From Shewanella subflava (GTDB lineage: Bacteria; Pseudomonadota; Gammaproteobacteria; Enterobacterales; Shewanellaceae), in NCBI RefSeq assembly GCF_025971955.1, contig NZ_JAPDMX010000003.1, positions 124,001 through 188,000 on the forward strand: DNA of 64,000 bases. Direction: 5' to 3'. Below, piece by piece: positions 1-9,428 of this stretch (within the stretch, counting starts at the first letter, position 1; every line of letters begins with the position of its first letter). Under the pieces are notes generated by a model, which was given only the letters and a program-made list of their open reading frames with translations, made no database searches and was not told the origin of the DNA. Position numbers and translations under genes: made by a program.

Positions 1-75
1 TCCGGCATTAGCATTGCAAATGTATCAGCAATCAGTGGCCTTTTTTCAACGTATTTTGAACTAGGTTTCGAATAG
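1..75 (+). CDS. Possible C-terminal end of a truncated gene
   Basis: Reading from the first base there are 24 open codons and then TAG. The peptide ends in a Tyr-Phe-Glu-Leu-Gly-Phe-Glu tail. The gene would begin outside the window. There is too little sequence to name a family, and an open stretch of this length can occur by chance, so this is a weak call. Confidence 0.25.
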   Translation, partial: SGISIANVSAISGLFSTYFELGFE

Positions 76-206
76 AATGGGTTTCAAATAGCATTGGGAT
101 GGCAGGTATAAAAGCGAGCTGTTTTAGCGTCATGCTTTACGTTTGCTGAATGCTAGAGTACTTCGATTGCCATAATGCCGAAAAGTCGTTTTTTTATGAA
201 ATATAA

Positions 207-235
207 TCAAAAAGGCGCTAAATGCGCCTTTTTGA
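207..235. terminator. Bidirectional intrinsic terminator
   Basis: A 12-bp inverted repeat (TCAAAAAGGCGC and its complement) surrounds a 5-base TAAAT loop, and the T-rich arms serve both strands. It lies just beyond the stop codon of the leftward MscS-like gene and probably ends its transcript. Confidence 0.8.
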
Positions 236-256
236 TTGAGTTCGAATAATTGATAT

Positions 257-799
257 CTACTTTAAACGTTTTGGAATAATACGCTTAGTGGTGGTTTTTT
301 TCTTGGCGACATTGTCATTAGACAGTTTAATCACTCCTTTTTGCAGCATTAAGCTGTTTGGGTAGGTCATAACATCGCCTGAGTCGCGTTTAATTAAGAT
401 ATGAAACAGAGATATTTCAACAATGATGCCCGACATATCTTCATCTTTATCAACAATTTTTATGCGATCGCCAATACGGTAAGGGAAGACAAAAAAGATC
501 AACACTCCAGCCGTAATATTGCTTAAAATCGACCATTGGGCGAATAAGGCTACCCCTAAAACGGCAAAAGCCGATGACACAAACAGTGATACTTCTTGGT
601 AACCCAATCCTAATGAAATCGCGATAACCGATAGGGTGACAAAAAACATAAAGTATGAAATGAGTCGGGTGACCAATCGACTTCGAACTTCGTTAACCTG
701 CTTTTTGATAGCTTGGGTTTTTATCCACTTTTTTAGTTGACGCTGAGCGATAACAAATATGCCTAAGTACAACAACACCATCACAATTTGATTCAACAT
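257..799 (-). CDS. Small MscS-family mechanosensitive ion channel
   Basis: This is a 180-residue inner-membrane protein with three hydrophobic segments at about residues 4-20, 46-67 and 72-104, then a short beta-rich tail. The third segment has the small-residue pattern of an MscS pore helix (around AVLGVALFAQWS) and runs into the FPYRIGDRIKI stretch that starts the MscS beta domain. MscS channels open under membrane tension and release solutes during hypo-osmotic shock. It is shorter than E. coli MscS (286 residues): the C-terminal alpha/beta domain is mostly missing, and a Lys-rich tail replaces it. A GAAGGTAGG ribosome site precedes the ATG. It stands alone and is followed by a terminator. 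Confidence 0.85.
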   Translation of the reverse strand: MLNQIVMVLLYLGIFVIAQRQLKKWIKTQAIKKQVNEVRSRLVTRLISYFMFFVTLSVIAISLGLGYQEVSLFVSSAFAVLGVALFAQWSILSNITAGVLIFFVFPYRIGDRIKIVDKDEDMSGIIVEISLFHILIKRDSGDVMTYPNSLMLQKGVIKLSNDNVAKKKTTTKRIIPKRLK

Positions 800-1175
800 A
801 ACCTACCTTCAAGTAATACTGTCTCTTTAGCTCTATATGATCCGCTATAATACGATCTTTGCATTATTTTGGCTCGCTGAATTTAGAACTTGTTGAACTT
901 GCGTTGTTTTATATTCAGTGGTTTGACCGAGGTAAAAAGTGGCTTCTTGCTGACATGACATAGTGACTCATCATAAAGGCGAGATGCGCGGTCAATCATC
1001 AACAAACAGGGTCTTAATATGCGCCCCGATGCCATTTATGGCTAAGTGTGTTTAACTGAAATTCGAATAGCCGTAATTCAAAACTTACCTGACTCAATGA
1101 CGATGATTTTTCTTGAAATATCTCAGTCGCCCAACTCACCGCTCTGTGAAGGAGCGATGAACAATATGGAATCCT
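800..1175. other. Intergenic region between divergent genes
   Basis: This 376-bp gap separates the leftward MscS-like gene from the rightward SpeE-like gene and must hold both promoters. On the minus strand a TATTATA box lies about 55 bp before the mscS-like start. I see no open frame, RNA gene or strong repeat. Confidence 0.5.
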
Positions 1176-1922
1176 ATGTCTGATTATAAAGTGTTACATA
1201 CCAGTAAAGATGAGTTTGGTGACTTATTTGTACTTGATGATGGCCATTTTCGCGTTTTATCATTTGGTGATAATGATGAGCAAAGTAAAATGGATAAAAC
1301 TGAGCCACATGTGCCCCAACATACTTATGTACAAGCGATGTTGGCGGTATTAATGGCTAAGCAGCCTAAAAGTGTCATGATTTTGGGCTTAGGTGGCGGT
1401 GCGTTAGTGCATGCGTTGCGTCATTATGATGCGGCAATAAAAATCACTGCGGTCGAAATTCGTGAGCAAGTTATTCATGCTGCTAAACGATTTTTTCAAT
1501 TGCCTACAGGCAAAAAGTTAACCTTAGTTCATCAGGATGCAGTTAGCTTTATCAAGGCCGGTGACTTTAAAAAAACCGATATTCTATTTGTTGATATCTA
1601 CAGTGAAAAAGGGGTTGATCCTCAATTACTGTCTGCCGAATTTACTCAATATTGTCATCAAACGCTCAAATCTGAAGGGATTTTAGTCCTAAATTGCTGG
1701 AAAGAGCATCGTAATAACGCTGCATTATTGCACCATCTTCAACAACATTTCAGTCATGTTGAAGCCTGTTTAACTGGTGGAGGGAATTGGGTGGTATTTG
1801 CTACCAATCAAAGCCAGGGCTTATCGGCCATGAGCAATAAAGCTAATCAACAAGCCTTAAGCCAAGCGATAGCGGTTAATGTTCATCGGGTGTTAACCCG
1901 TTTTGAGCCATGGGAGTCATAG
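1176..1922 (+). CDS. Spermidine synthase-like (SpeE-fold) methyltransferase-type protein
   Basis: The 248-residue protein has a Rossmann fold with a glycine-rich nucleotide loop, LGLGGGALVHAL, near residue 70. An acidic residue follows at the end of the next strand (ITAVEIRE), and an ILFVDIYSEKG strand appears near residue 140. This arrangement is that of spermidine synthases and their non-catalytic or methyltransferase relatives. The N-terminal half is short, so a full polyamine-synthase active site is not assured. It may be one of the SpeE-like proteins of unknown substrate. It is a single gene with its own promoter, and the next gene, ahpC, lies about 240 bp downstream. Confidence 0.75.
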   Translation: MSDYKVLHTSKDEFGDLFVLDDGHFRVLSFGDNDEQSKMDKTEPHVPQHTYVQAMLAVLMAKQPKSVMILGLGGGALVHALRHYDAAIKITAVEIREQVIHAAKRFFQLPTGKKLTLVHQDAVSFIKAGDFKKTDILFVDIYSEKGVDPQLLSAEFTQYCHQTLKSEGILVLNCWKEHRNNAALLHHLQQHFSHVEACLTGGGNWVVFATNQSQGLSAMSNKANQQALSQAIAVNVHRVLTRFEPWES

Positions 1923-2161
1923 TGAGGTGGCTTTATCTATTAGTCATCCGGTTAATGTTGAGATGAATCAAAAAATCGATAACGCCTCTCTGTTAAATCA
2001 AAAAACCGATTAAGATAATAGTTTTTATCCGTTATACATAATTAACTGACCAGCGTATTCTAACACCATCGAATGACGGCACAACGTTTAAGTGAAAATA
2101 AAAACGCTTTTAACGCCGCATTACAACATCACTTAGTTAGTTAATTACAATGGAGTTAATC

Positions 2162-2731
2162 ATGTCACAATCAATTATCAACAGCACTATCAAGCCATTC
2201 AAAGCAACTGCATTCCACAACGGCGCATTTGTTGACGTTACTGAGCAAGACCTATTAGGTAAATGGTCAGTGGTATTTTTCTACCCAGCTGACTTTACCT
2301 TTGTTTGTCCTACAGAATTAGGTGACATGGCTGACCATTATGAAAAGCTACAATCTATGGGTGTAGAAGTTTATTCAGTATCAACTGACACACACTTCAC
2401 TCACAAAGCATGGCATGCAAGTTCAGACACAATTAACAAAATCACTTATCCAATGATCGGTGACCCAACAGGTACTATCACCCGTAACTTCGGTGTGATG
2501 ATTGAAGAAGATGGTTTAGCACTTCGTGGTACGTTTGTGATTAACCCAGAAGGTGAAGTGAAAGTGGCTGAAATTCACGACCTAGGTATCGGTCGTAGCG
2601 CATCTGAATTAGTGCGTAAAATTCAAGCTGCACAATATGTTGCAAGCCATGATGGCGAAGTTTGCCCAGCAAAATGGCAACCAGGTGAAGAAACATTAGC
2701 ACCTTCTATCGACCTAGTAGGTAAGATTTAA
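2162..2731 (+). CDS. ahpC: Alkyl hydroperoxide reductase peroxiredoxin subunit C
   Basis: This is a 189-residue typical 2-Cys peroxiredoxin that reduces H2O2 and organic peroxides in the cytoplasm. The peroxidatic cysteine is Cys49 in FTFVCPTEL and the resolving cysteine is Cys168 in GEVCPAKW, both at the family positions. I place the start at the ATG at 2162 because a GGAG ribosome site lies 5 bases upstream. A longer frame adds four residues with no ribosome site. Its reductase ahpF follows 160 bp downstream on the same strand. The 240 bp upstream is the expected place for an OxyR-type control region, but I cannot define a site. Confidence 0.97.
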   Translation: MSQSIINSTIKPFKATAFHNGAFVDVTEQDLLGKWSVVFFYPADFTFVCPTELGDMADHYEKLQSMGVEVYSVSTDTHFTHKAWHASSDTINKITYPMIGDPTGTITRNFGVMIEEDGLALRGTFVINPEGEVKVAEIHDLGIGRSASELVRKIQAAQYVASHDGEVCPAKWQPGEETLAPSIDLVGKI

Positions 2732-2893
2732 TTCTGACCTCAGCTTGTTAGAAAGCGTTATATCGCCAGTTAATGCCCCCCTGCATTAACTGGCAATCTC
2801 CACCCGTATTTACTCTTACAAACCTTGATCTTAAAACCTTGGTCTTAAAAAACTGAGTTAATTGCCTCATCTTGTTCATCCTTAGGAGTTGTT

Positions 2894-4459
2894 ATGTTAG
2901 ATGCCAACGTAAAAAATCAACTGAAAACTTATCTGCAGAATCTTAAACACCCAGTTGAGCTTGTGGTATCTGCAGATGACTCAAAAAAATCTGCAGAGTT
3001 AACCAGCCTAGCGCAAGATATTGTCGACAGTTCTTCTTTGGTCAGTAGTATTGCTGCGAAAGGTCAGCGTACTCCAAGTATGACCGTGATCAATCCACAG
3101 CAAAATACCAGTATTACTTTTGCTGGTTTGCCGATGGGCCATGAATTTACCTCTTTAGTATTGGCGTTATTGCACAGTGGCGGCCACCCTATTAAATTAG
3201 AGGCCGATGTGATTGAACAAATTCGCAATTTACCGGGTGAGTTTCATTTTGAAACCTATGTCTCACTCAGTTGCCAAACCTGTCCTGAAGTGATTCAAGC
3301 ATTGAATATGATGGCGGCAATCAATCCTAATATCACCAACGTAATGATTGATGGCGCATTATTTCAATCTGAAGTTGAGCAGCGCAACATTTTGTCTGTA
3401 CCATCGGTATATTTAAATGGTGAAGCGTTTTCAGTTGGTGCTATTAGTGTTGTCGAGATTTTAAATAAACTGGATAAAAACGCAGCAGGTCGTAAAGCGG
3501 AGCAGTTAAATAACAAGTCAGCATTTGATGTATTAGTGGTTGGCGGTGGTCCAGCAGGCGCATCTGCGGCAATTTATGCTGCGCGTAAAGGCTTAGTTAC
3601 TGGTATTGTGGCCGATAAATTTGGTGGTCAAGTGGCTGAAACGGTAGGCATTGAAAACTTTATTTCTGTTGCAAAAACAGAAGGGCCTAAATTAGTCGCT
3701 AATCTTGAAAACCACGTTAAAGATTATGATGTTGACGTGATGGAAAACCAAAAGGCGATTAAACTAGCCGCAAACGGTTTATTTGATGTTGAGCTTGAAA
3801 GCGGCGCAACATTACAAAGTAAAACCGTACTACTGGCCACAGGTGCCAGATGGCGTGAAATGAATGTGCCTGGCGAAAAAGAATATCGCGGTAAAGGCGT
3901 GGCATATTGTCCACACTGTGACGGCCCATTATTTAAAGGAAAACGTGTTGCCGTTATCGGTGGCGGAAACTCAGGTATTGAAGCTGCAATTGACCTTGCT
4001 AATATTGTTGAGCACGTCACTGTACTGGAGTTTGATAGTAAATTACGTGCAGACGAAGTATTACAACGCAAAGCAAAATCAATGGGTAATATTACCATAA
4101 TTACTCAAGCGCAAACCACGCAAGTCAATGGTGATGGTACTCGTGTTAATGGCTTAACCTATACCGATCGTAAAACCGGCGAGAGCCATGATGTGGCATT
4201 AGCGGGCATCTTTGTACAGATTGGGTTGATCCCCAATACCGAATGGTTAAAAGGTGTTGTTGATTTAACGCCTCGCGGAGAAATTATCGTTGATGCCCGC
4301 GGTCAAACGTCTATTCCTGGTGTGTTTGCAGCAGGTGATGTTACCAACACACCTTATAAGCAAATTATTATTGCTATGGGGAGTGGGGCAACAGCTTCGT
4401 TAGGTGCGTTTGATTATCTGATCCGTCACTCAGAAGCGACAGCGGAGCAAGCTGCATAA
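2894..4459 (+). CDS. ahpF: Alkyl hydroperoxide reductase flavoprotein subunit F
   Basis: The 521-residue NADH-dependent flavoenzyme reduces oxidised AhpC. An N-terminal tandem thioredoxin-like domain carries its own redox centre, SCQTCPEV, near residue 130. The thioredoxin-reductase-like body follows, with an FAD site [10 protein letters not shown] near residue 218, a CPHCDGP redox centre near residue 342 and an NAD(P) site [10 protein letters not shown] near residue 355. The C-terminal FAD motif VFAAGDVTN is present. Length matches E. coli AhpF. AGGAG precedes the ATG, and a strong terminator follows 40 bp after the stop, closing an ahpCF transcription unit. Confidence 0.97.
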   Translation: MLDANVKNQLKTYLQNLKHPVELVVSADDSKKSAELTSLAQDIVDSSSLVSSIAAKGQRTPSMTVINPQQNTSITFAGLPMGHEFTSLVLALLHSGGHPIKLEADVIEQIRNLPGEFHFETYVSLSCQTCPEVIQALNMMAAINPNITNVMIDGALFQSEVEQRNILSVPSVYLNGEAFSVGAISVVEILNKLDKNAAGRKAEQLNNKSAFDVLVVGGGPAGASAAIYAARKGLVTGIVADKFGGQVAETVGIENFISVAKTEGPKLVANLENHVKDYDVDVMENQKAIKLAANGLFDVELESGATLQSKTVLLATGARWREMNVPGEKEYRGKGVAYCPHCDGPLFKGKRVAVIGGGNSGIEAAIDLANIVEHVTVLEFDSKLRADEVLQRKAKSMGNITIITQAQTTQVNGDGTRVNGLTYTDRKTGESHDVALAGIFVQIGLIPNTEWLKGVVDLTPRGEIIVDARGQTSIPGVFAAGDVTNTPYKQIIIAMGSGATASLGAFDYLIRHSEATAEQAA

Positions 4460-4498
4460 TTAACGCAGCAATTTCCATTAAGTTGATATTTCGCTTAC

Positions 4499-4524
4499 AA
4501 AGCCAGCATTTGCTGGCTTTTTTG
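4499..4524 (+). terminator. Intrinsic terminator after ahpF
   Basis: A perfect 10-bp stem (AAAGCCAGCA and its complement) closes a 2-base loop and is followed by a T run. It sits about 40 bp past the ahpF stop codon. Confidence 0.9.
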
Positions 4525-4542
4525 TTTTCAGCCCTAAACGCC

Positions 4543-4597
4543 CTACTTCAGTAGGGGTTATCATCAATTAGGCTTTGCCTGAAGTATGTTCAATAGC
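4543..4597. repeat. Dispersed intergenic repeat, copy 1
   Basis: This 55-bp unit is nearly identical to 6851-6906. It contains the dyad TACTTCAG...CTGAAGTA and an internal AGGC-TTT-GCCT hairpin. It lies between the ahpF terminator and the chemotaxis receptor gene and has no open frame. It resembles small palindromic bacterial repeats (REP or MITE-like), but the family is unknown to me. Confidence 0.7.
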
Positions 4598-4639
4598 TGG
4601 ATTCTTAACCTTGGGGTTTTGTTAATTAAAGGTATAGCG

Positions 4640-4747
4640 ATGACAATCACAGCAGAGGATTTATGTCATCTAGCGAGTGAAAAACTTTTTCAGGTATACG
4701 CACATCTCGAAATCATTTTGCCTATTAAACAAGCTCGTTTAAGATAA
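4640..4747 (+). CDS. Possible 35-residue ORF or gene remnant
   Basis: A 35-codon frame starts with ATG and ends in TAA inside the 555-bp ahpF-MCP gap. The peptide begins Met-Thr-Ile-Thr-Ala-Glu-Asp and has no family I recognise. A weak AAAGGT lies upstream. It could be a remnant of a longer gene. The remaining gap (4748-5014) is AT-rich and presumably holds the receptor promoter. Confidence 0.2.
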   Translation: MTITAEDLCHLASEKLFQVYAHLEIILPIKQARLR

Positions 4748-5014
4748 TCAAAGCTTTCAATTATTTAGTATAGTTTATACTGTAACTGCCGATAACAGAG
4801 TTACTGTAGACATCTTCAGTCAAACAACGATTATTGATTGTTTTTCACCAACAGCAAGTCCGTTGACTATTATTACTGATATCAAGGTTTTGCTCTGCGC
4901 AATAAATATAAAATGAAAGTAATAGCCTCTCATGGAACGAGATAAGTTCAGTTGTAAAAATGGTTAGAACCTTCATTAGGTTCACCACTTGTTAGTATCG
5001 CTTGGGGGCGAAGT

Positions 5015-6634
5015 ATGAATTGGTTTAATAACATGTCCATTTTCAAAAAAGTGGGATTAATCTTCGTATTATCTGTGGTTATTTTTACTGCAAATTTAGC
5101 GATCAGTATTGTCGCGATAAACAAAAATCGTGACACCATGAACTTTATGCAAAGTAAAGTGAGTGAACGTGTCGAGCTTGCTAATCAGAACGTTATTTTT
5201 GTGCAGCGATTGGATGAGTTATATACTCAATCAGTCTCATTTGCCGATGAAGACTTACTCACCAATGCCAGCAAAGTGTTTAAGTCATTAGACTCCAATC
5301 TTAATAAATTAACCGCGATTGATAGTAATCAATCACAAGCATTATCAACCCTGACACGTGCATTAACAGAATACAATGACATGACATCTGATCTTGCCAG
5401 AGGCATGCTAGATGGCACGATTGACATGAGTCAGGTTGGCCAAATTAGTCAAAAAAAGGCTGCCGTCTTTGATAAATTAACCAATGGTATTAGCCAATAT
5501 AAAGCTGACAAGGTGGATGAGTTTTCAACCACACTTGCTGAGGCAAGCAATCGCTCAGAGCAAAGTTTGTATCTTACCCTCGGTATCGGTATTGCGTTAC
5601 TTATCATTATGGGGATAGCCACCATTTCGATTGCGCGCTCTATTAGTGGTTCAGCCAGTGATGTTGCCAATTCATTAGGTGAGCTTGCTGATGGTAAGGG
5701 CAATTTACGTCATCAATTAAACGTAAATGGCACAGATGAATTAGGTCAGGTATCAAGTAACTTCAATCGTTTTTTACGTTTATTAGCCGACTCGATTCAA
5801 GGTGTCGTTAGTGTAACTAACCCATTGTTAGAAAGCGCCAAATCGCTAAAAGATAAAATGTCATTGGCAACCAAGGCGACACAACAGCAAAGCCAAGATG
5901 CGCGTACTGTGCATGTGTCAATGGAGGAGATGCGTCATTCTGTAAATGATATTTCACTCAGTGCGCAGCAAGCTGCAGAGGCAGCACAAGAAGCGGAACA
6001 TGAAGCAACAGCCGGATTAGCGGTTGTGCAGCGCACCATTAATATCTCTCAGGACCTAAATAAAGGCATTGAGTTGGCAGCTAATTCTATTAATGAGTTA
6101 GCGCGCGATACCGAAAGTGTGGGCTCTATTTTGAATGTGATTACTTCAATTGCCGAACAAACTAACTTACTTGCATTGAATGCAGCTATTGAAGCCGCTC
6201 GAGCAGGTGAGCAAGGGCGTGGCTTTGCCGTAGTGGCTGATGAAGTGCGTGCCCTGGCATCCAAAACAGCCGATGCGACCAAAGAGATCCGCGGTGTGTT
6301 AGACAGACTAAAAGGCGCAGCAGAATCATCAGTGACCACTATGGGTGCGGCGATTACAAAATCATCCGATAACGAACGTTATGCAAAAGATACTGGTGAT
6401 GCGTTGAAGTCAATTCAAGCCAAGATTGTCAGCATTAACAGTATGAATACCCATATAGCTTCCGCCACAGATCAACAGTCAGTTGTCGCGGAACAAGTGA
6501 GTGGTAATGTGGTAGAGATGAATGCATCTTTTGAGCATTCATTAAGTATATTAGCGGAGGTTCATAATATTTCTCAGGGCCTAGATGACTTCGCAATCCA
6601 GCTAAAAAATGCCACTTCTCAGTTTAAACTTTAG
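5015..6634 (+). CDS. Methyl-accepting chemotaxis protein
   Basis: This 539-residue transmembrane chemoreceptor has a first membrane helix at about residues 9-32, a helical periplasmic sensor of about 155 residues and a second helix at about 187-207. A HAMP linker follows, then a long coiled-coil signalling domain. The near-invariant hairpin tip that binds CheA and CheW is present ([19 protein letters not shown] followed by [12 protein letters not shown], near residues 380-415). The sensor looks like a four-helix-bundle type with no conserved ligand pocket I recognise, so the stimulus is unknown. A GGGGGCGA ribosome site precedes the ATG. It is a lone gene away from any che cluster. Confidence 0.95.
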   Translation: MNWFNNMSIFKKVGLIFVLSVVIFTANLAISIVAINKNRDTMNFMQSKVSERVELANQNVIFVQRLDELYTQSVSFADEDLLTNASKVFKSLDSNLNKLTAIDSNQSQALSTLTRALTEYNDMTSDLARGMLDGTIDMSQVGQISQKKAAVFDKLTNGISQYKADKVDEFSTTLAEASNRSEQSLYLTLGIGIALLIIMGIATISIARSISGSASDVANSLGELADGKGNLRHQLNVNGTDELGQVSSNFNRFLRLLADSIQGVVSVTNPLLESAKSLKDKMSLATKATQQQSQDARTVHVSMEEMRHSVNDISLSAQQAAEAAQEAEHEATAGLAVVQRTINISQDLNKGIELAANSINELARDTESVGSILNVITSIAEQTNLLALNAAIEAARAGEQGRGFAVVADEVRALASKTADATKEIRGVLDRLKGAAESSVTTMGAAITKSSDNERYAKDTGDALKSIQAKIVSINSMNTHIASATDQQSVVAEQVSGNVVEMNASFEHSLSILAEVHNISQGLDDFAIQLKNATSQFKL

Positions 6635-7051
6635 GCTATATCAATCGTAATACATAGCAGCTCATTTTAGCTTGTGAAAATCAGTGACAACGGCGTTAAA
6701 TGTTTAGATTGTAGAATATGACTAATCATAAAAATCTGCCTTGTTATCATGCATTTTTACATGGCAATGTCTGAACACTTATTCACTGTGGCGGGGGTTA
6801 AGGTATTCATTCAGTTGTAGTTTAATCGGGTATGTGGAACAAATAACCACCTACTTCAGTAGGTAGTTATCATCAATTAGGCTTTGCCTGAAGTATGTTC
6901 AATAGCGGATTAACTCAAGTGATAGGTGAGCTTTGCTAATGGTGCGGTACAAGTTTCTAAATCAGGAATGATTTAGTAGAGCTTATAGGGATGTATTTAC
7001 GGCGTCTTGTTAACGCACGATAGGAAAGCGCCCTTTTAGGGAGTGATATCA
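6635..7051. other. Intergenic region with one dispersed repeat
   Basis: This gap of about 420 bp separates the chemoreceptor and the convergent S46 peptidase gene. It contains the second dispersed repeat (6851-6906). Otherwise I see no coding or RNA feature. Confidence 0.5.
6851..6906. repeat. Dispersed intergenic repeat, copy 2
   Basis: This matches 4543-4597 over about 55 bp, in the same orientation. The copies differ only in a short patch after the first CTACTTCAGTAGG. The same dyad (TACTTCAG...CTGAAGTA) and inner hairpin are kept, which suggests the structure matters. Confidence 0.7.
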
Positions 7052-7077
7052 AAGCCACCTTCTTCAGAAGGTGGCTT
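7052..7077. terminator. Hairpin terminator beside the S46 peptidase gene
   Basis: A perfect 12-bp stem (AAGCCACCTTCT and its complement) encloses a 2-base loop about 22 bp beyond the stop of the leftward peptidase gene. The T tract is weak on both sides, so its strength is uncertain. Confidence 0.6.
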
Positions 7078-7099
7078 CTTTACATACCAACATTTCGGA

Positions 7100-9301
7100 T
7101 TAAGGGTTACGTACTAACTCTAATTCTTTGATTAAATTGTCAGCATGGTCAACTTTATCCATCATCCACAAAATGTAGCGAATATCGACATGCACTGCAC
7201 GGGTAATGGTAGGATTGAAGAACCAATCCTTGGTGATGGCTTCGTAGGTTGAATCAAAGTTTAATCCAACTAATTCGCCTCTACCGTTAAAGACCGGAGA
7301 GCCAGAATTACCGCCAGTGGTATCAACGCTAGATAAGAAGTTAACCGGTACCGAGTTAAAATCATTTTTAGGTTCAACACACGATACTAGCTTACACATC
7401 CAAGAGCGCGGATCGTTATACACTGACTGAATAGTATGTTTACCATAATCATGGGTTGCGATCGCAGCTAACAATTTAGCGGGTGCATTATAAGGCTCTT
7501 CACCAGTATGTTTTGCTGCTATGCCTTCAAGACGGGTAAAAGGCTGTTTGTATAATGCATCTTTAGACTGGTAACCATCCACCATACCGTAGGTAATCCG
7601 TAATGTACGGTTTGCATCGGGATAAACAGGCCAGTTGTTTGCTTTGTAATAAGCAATTACCGCTTCCATGTACTTTGGCCGTGCTTTTGAAAGCTTTCCA
7701 TCTAATAGCTTACTGGCTTTTTCCAGCTCCATGTTGGTTGCATGAACATCAACCGCTAACCGAATAAACGGATCGCTGCTGGTTTCAAACTCTGCAACAG
7801 ACTTATCCATCCAGGCTAAACGCGTTGCTTGGTCAGTTAACTCTGTTAATGCATACATGCCATCAACTTTTGCAACAAAGGCTTTATGGTTATTAGCATG
7901 TTCTAATGCATTATCAAATACTTGTACTTTTAGTGGCTGACCAATATAAGCATTTAAGTCTTGTAACCATAGGGTTTTATCAACCTCAACATCAAAGCTG
8001 GTGTCGATACGTTTAAGTTCTGCGCGGAACATTTTCATGTCACGCTCTTGGTAGCCTGATTCACGCTCTGCATCAGGCTTTTGCTTTTCCTGTGCCAAAC
8101 GATATAGCTTTTTAGCGGTAGAAAGTAGGGTGCTTGATTGGGCATTCTCAAAGTAATAATTGGTTTGAGTTTGCTTTTGTTGCTCCGCCAGTAAGGTTTC
8201 AAGTTCAGCAATTAACTTAGGATTAGCTGTTTTATCTTGTTTCAACCAGGCCAGAAAATCATCTTCGCGGCTTTGCTTGATGCCCACAATATCGGTGGCT
8301 TTAAAACCGTCTAATAAGCCATTGAGCTTTTTCATTCGGTTTGACATTGAAGCGATAGTGCCAGCGTACTTAATGGCAATATCTCTATCTGTTTCGCCCA
8401 TTTGGGTAATAGTGTCAATCTGTAATTGGTAGCGTTCAGCATACGTTGGATATAACCAATCACTAGCAAACTTGAGTTCACTGGTTAAGTTGTAACGACT
8501 TGTTGAACCTGGGTAACCCGCGGCAAATACGCCATCCCCTGCTTTAACACCGTCGGCATTGATTTTTAAATAGCTTTTGGGCGTAAAAGGCACGTTATCT
8601 TCAGAATATACTGCAGGCTTACCATCTTTACCTACGTATGCGCGTAAAAAGGTAAAATCGCCGGAATGACGCGGATATTCATAGTTATCAATATCGCCAC
8701 CATAGCCCCCGACACTTTCAGGTGGGGCATACACTAAGCGAACATCTCGAATGATCAGTTGTTTAATCAGATAATATTCTAAGCCATTATGGTAACTGTT
8801 TACCGAGCAACGATAGTTGTCATCCGCTTCACATTCTTTAATTAGCCCTTTACTGTTGGTTTGGATCTGTTCATAACGGGTCAGTGGCTCATCACTTAGA
8901 TTGGCAGTCACCTGCTCAGTGACATTTTTGACATTTTCAGTGATGTATAAACGTTCGTTTGGACCTGCTGAAGGCTCATCAGCCATCTTTTTTGCAAGAA
9001 AACCATCAGCCAGGTAATTATGTTCTTTTTTGCTGTTATATTGAATGCCACGATAGGCGCAGTGATGATTTGTGACAACTAGGCCTTGGGGAGAGACGAA
9101 ACTGGCGGTACAATAGCCTAAGCTAACCACAGCGTTCATCGGATATTGACCTAAATCAGCCAGTTGTTTAGCGGGAATTTCAATACCACGCTCAGTCAGT
9201 TTATCGGCAATCGAAGGCATCTGATAGGGTTGCCATTGGCCTTCATCGGCATAAGCAAAACCCGATGACAACACTAGGGCTGCTATCAATGTAATACGCA
9301 T
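7100..9301 (-). CDS. S46-family dipeptidyl peptidase, DPP11-like
   Basis: The 733-residue protein has a signal peptide (residues 1-18, ending FAYA) and should be periplasmic. S46 peptidases remove dipeptides from peptide N-termini. The catalytic triad is visible: His in TNHHCAYRGI near residue 75, Asp in GGDIDNYEYPRH near residue 205, and Ser666 in GGNSGSPVF. Within S46, the residue 18 positions after the catalytic Ser sets specificity: Gly in DPP7, Arg or Ser in DPP11, which prefers Asp/Glu at P1. Here it is Ser684, so I infer acidic-residue specificity. Length fits the family (about 700-730). It is a single leftward gene, divergent from dnaB. Confidence 0.93.
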   Translation of the reverse strand: MRITLIAALVLSSGFAYADEGQWQPYQMPSIADKLTERGIEIPAKQLADLGQYPMNAVVSLGYCTASFVSPQGLVVTNHHCAYRGIQYNSKKEHNYLADGFLAKKMADEPSAGPNERLYITENVKNVTEQVTANLSDEPLTRYEQIQTNSKGLIKECEADDNYRCSVNSYHNGLEYYLIKQLIIRDVRLVYAPPESVGGYGGDIDNYEYPRHSGDFTFLRAYVGKDGKPAVYSEDNVPFTPKSYLKINADGVKAGDGVFAAGYPGSTSRYNLTSELKFASDWLYPTYAERYQLQIDTITQMGETDRDIAIKYAGTIASMSNRMKKLNGLLDGFKATDIVGIKQSREDDFLAWLKQDKTANPKLIAELETLLAEQQKQTQTNYYFENAQSSTLLSTAKKLYRLAQEKQKPDAERESGYQERDMKMFRAELKRIDTSFDVEVDKTLWLQDLNAYIGQPLKVQVFDNALEHANNHKAFVAKVDGMYALTELTDQATRLAWMDKSVAEFETSSDPFIRLAVDVHATNMELEKASKLLDGKLSKARPKYMEAVIAYYKANNWPVYPDANRTLRITYGMVDGYQSKDALYKQPFTRLEGIAAKHTGEEPYNAPAKLLAAIATHDYGKHTIQSVYNDPRSWMCKLVSCVEPKNDFNSVPVNFLSSVDTTGGNSGSPVFNGRGELVGLNFDSTYEAITKDWFFNPTITRAVHVDIRYILWMMDKVDHADNLIKELELVRNP

Positions 9302-9428
9302 GTTTATTCCTTATGTATTTTATTTTTTCCGTATTTTTAGCATCGCCGCTAGGGTAATATTACCTTAGCTAAATTCGACCACGGTGTTATACCATATTTT
9401 TTAAAGTCGTTGGAAACTTGGAGTGTCA

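Noticed and set aside
3724..4100. Long frames in ahpF on the other strand and frame
   Set aside because: They are shadows of the ahpF reading frame with no ribosome sites or domains.
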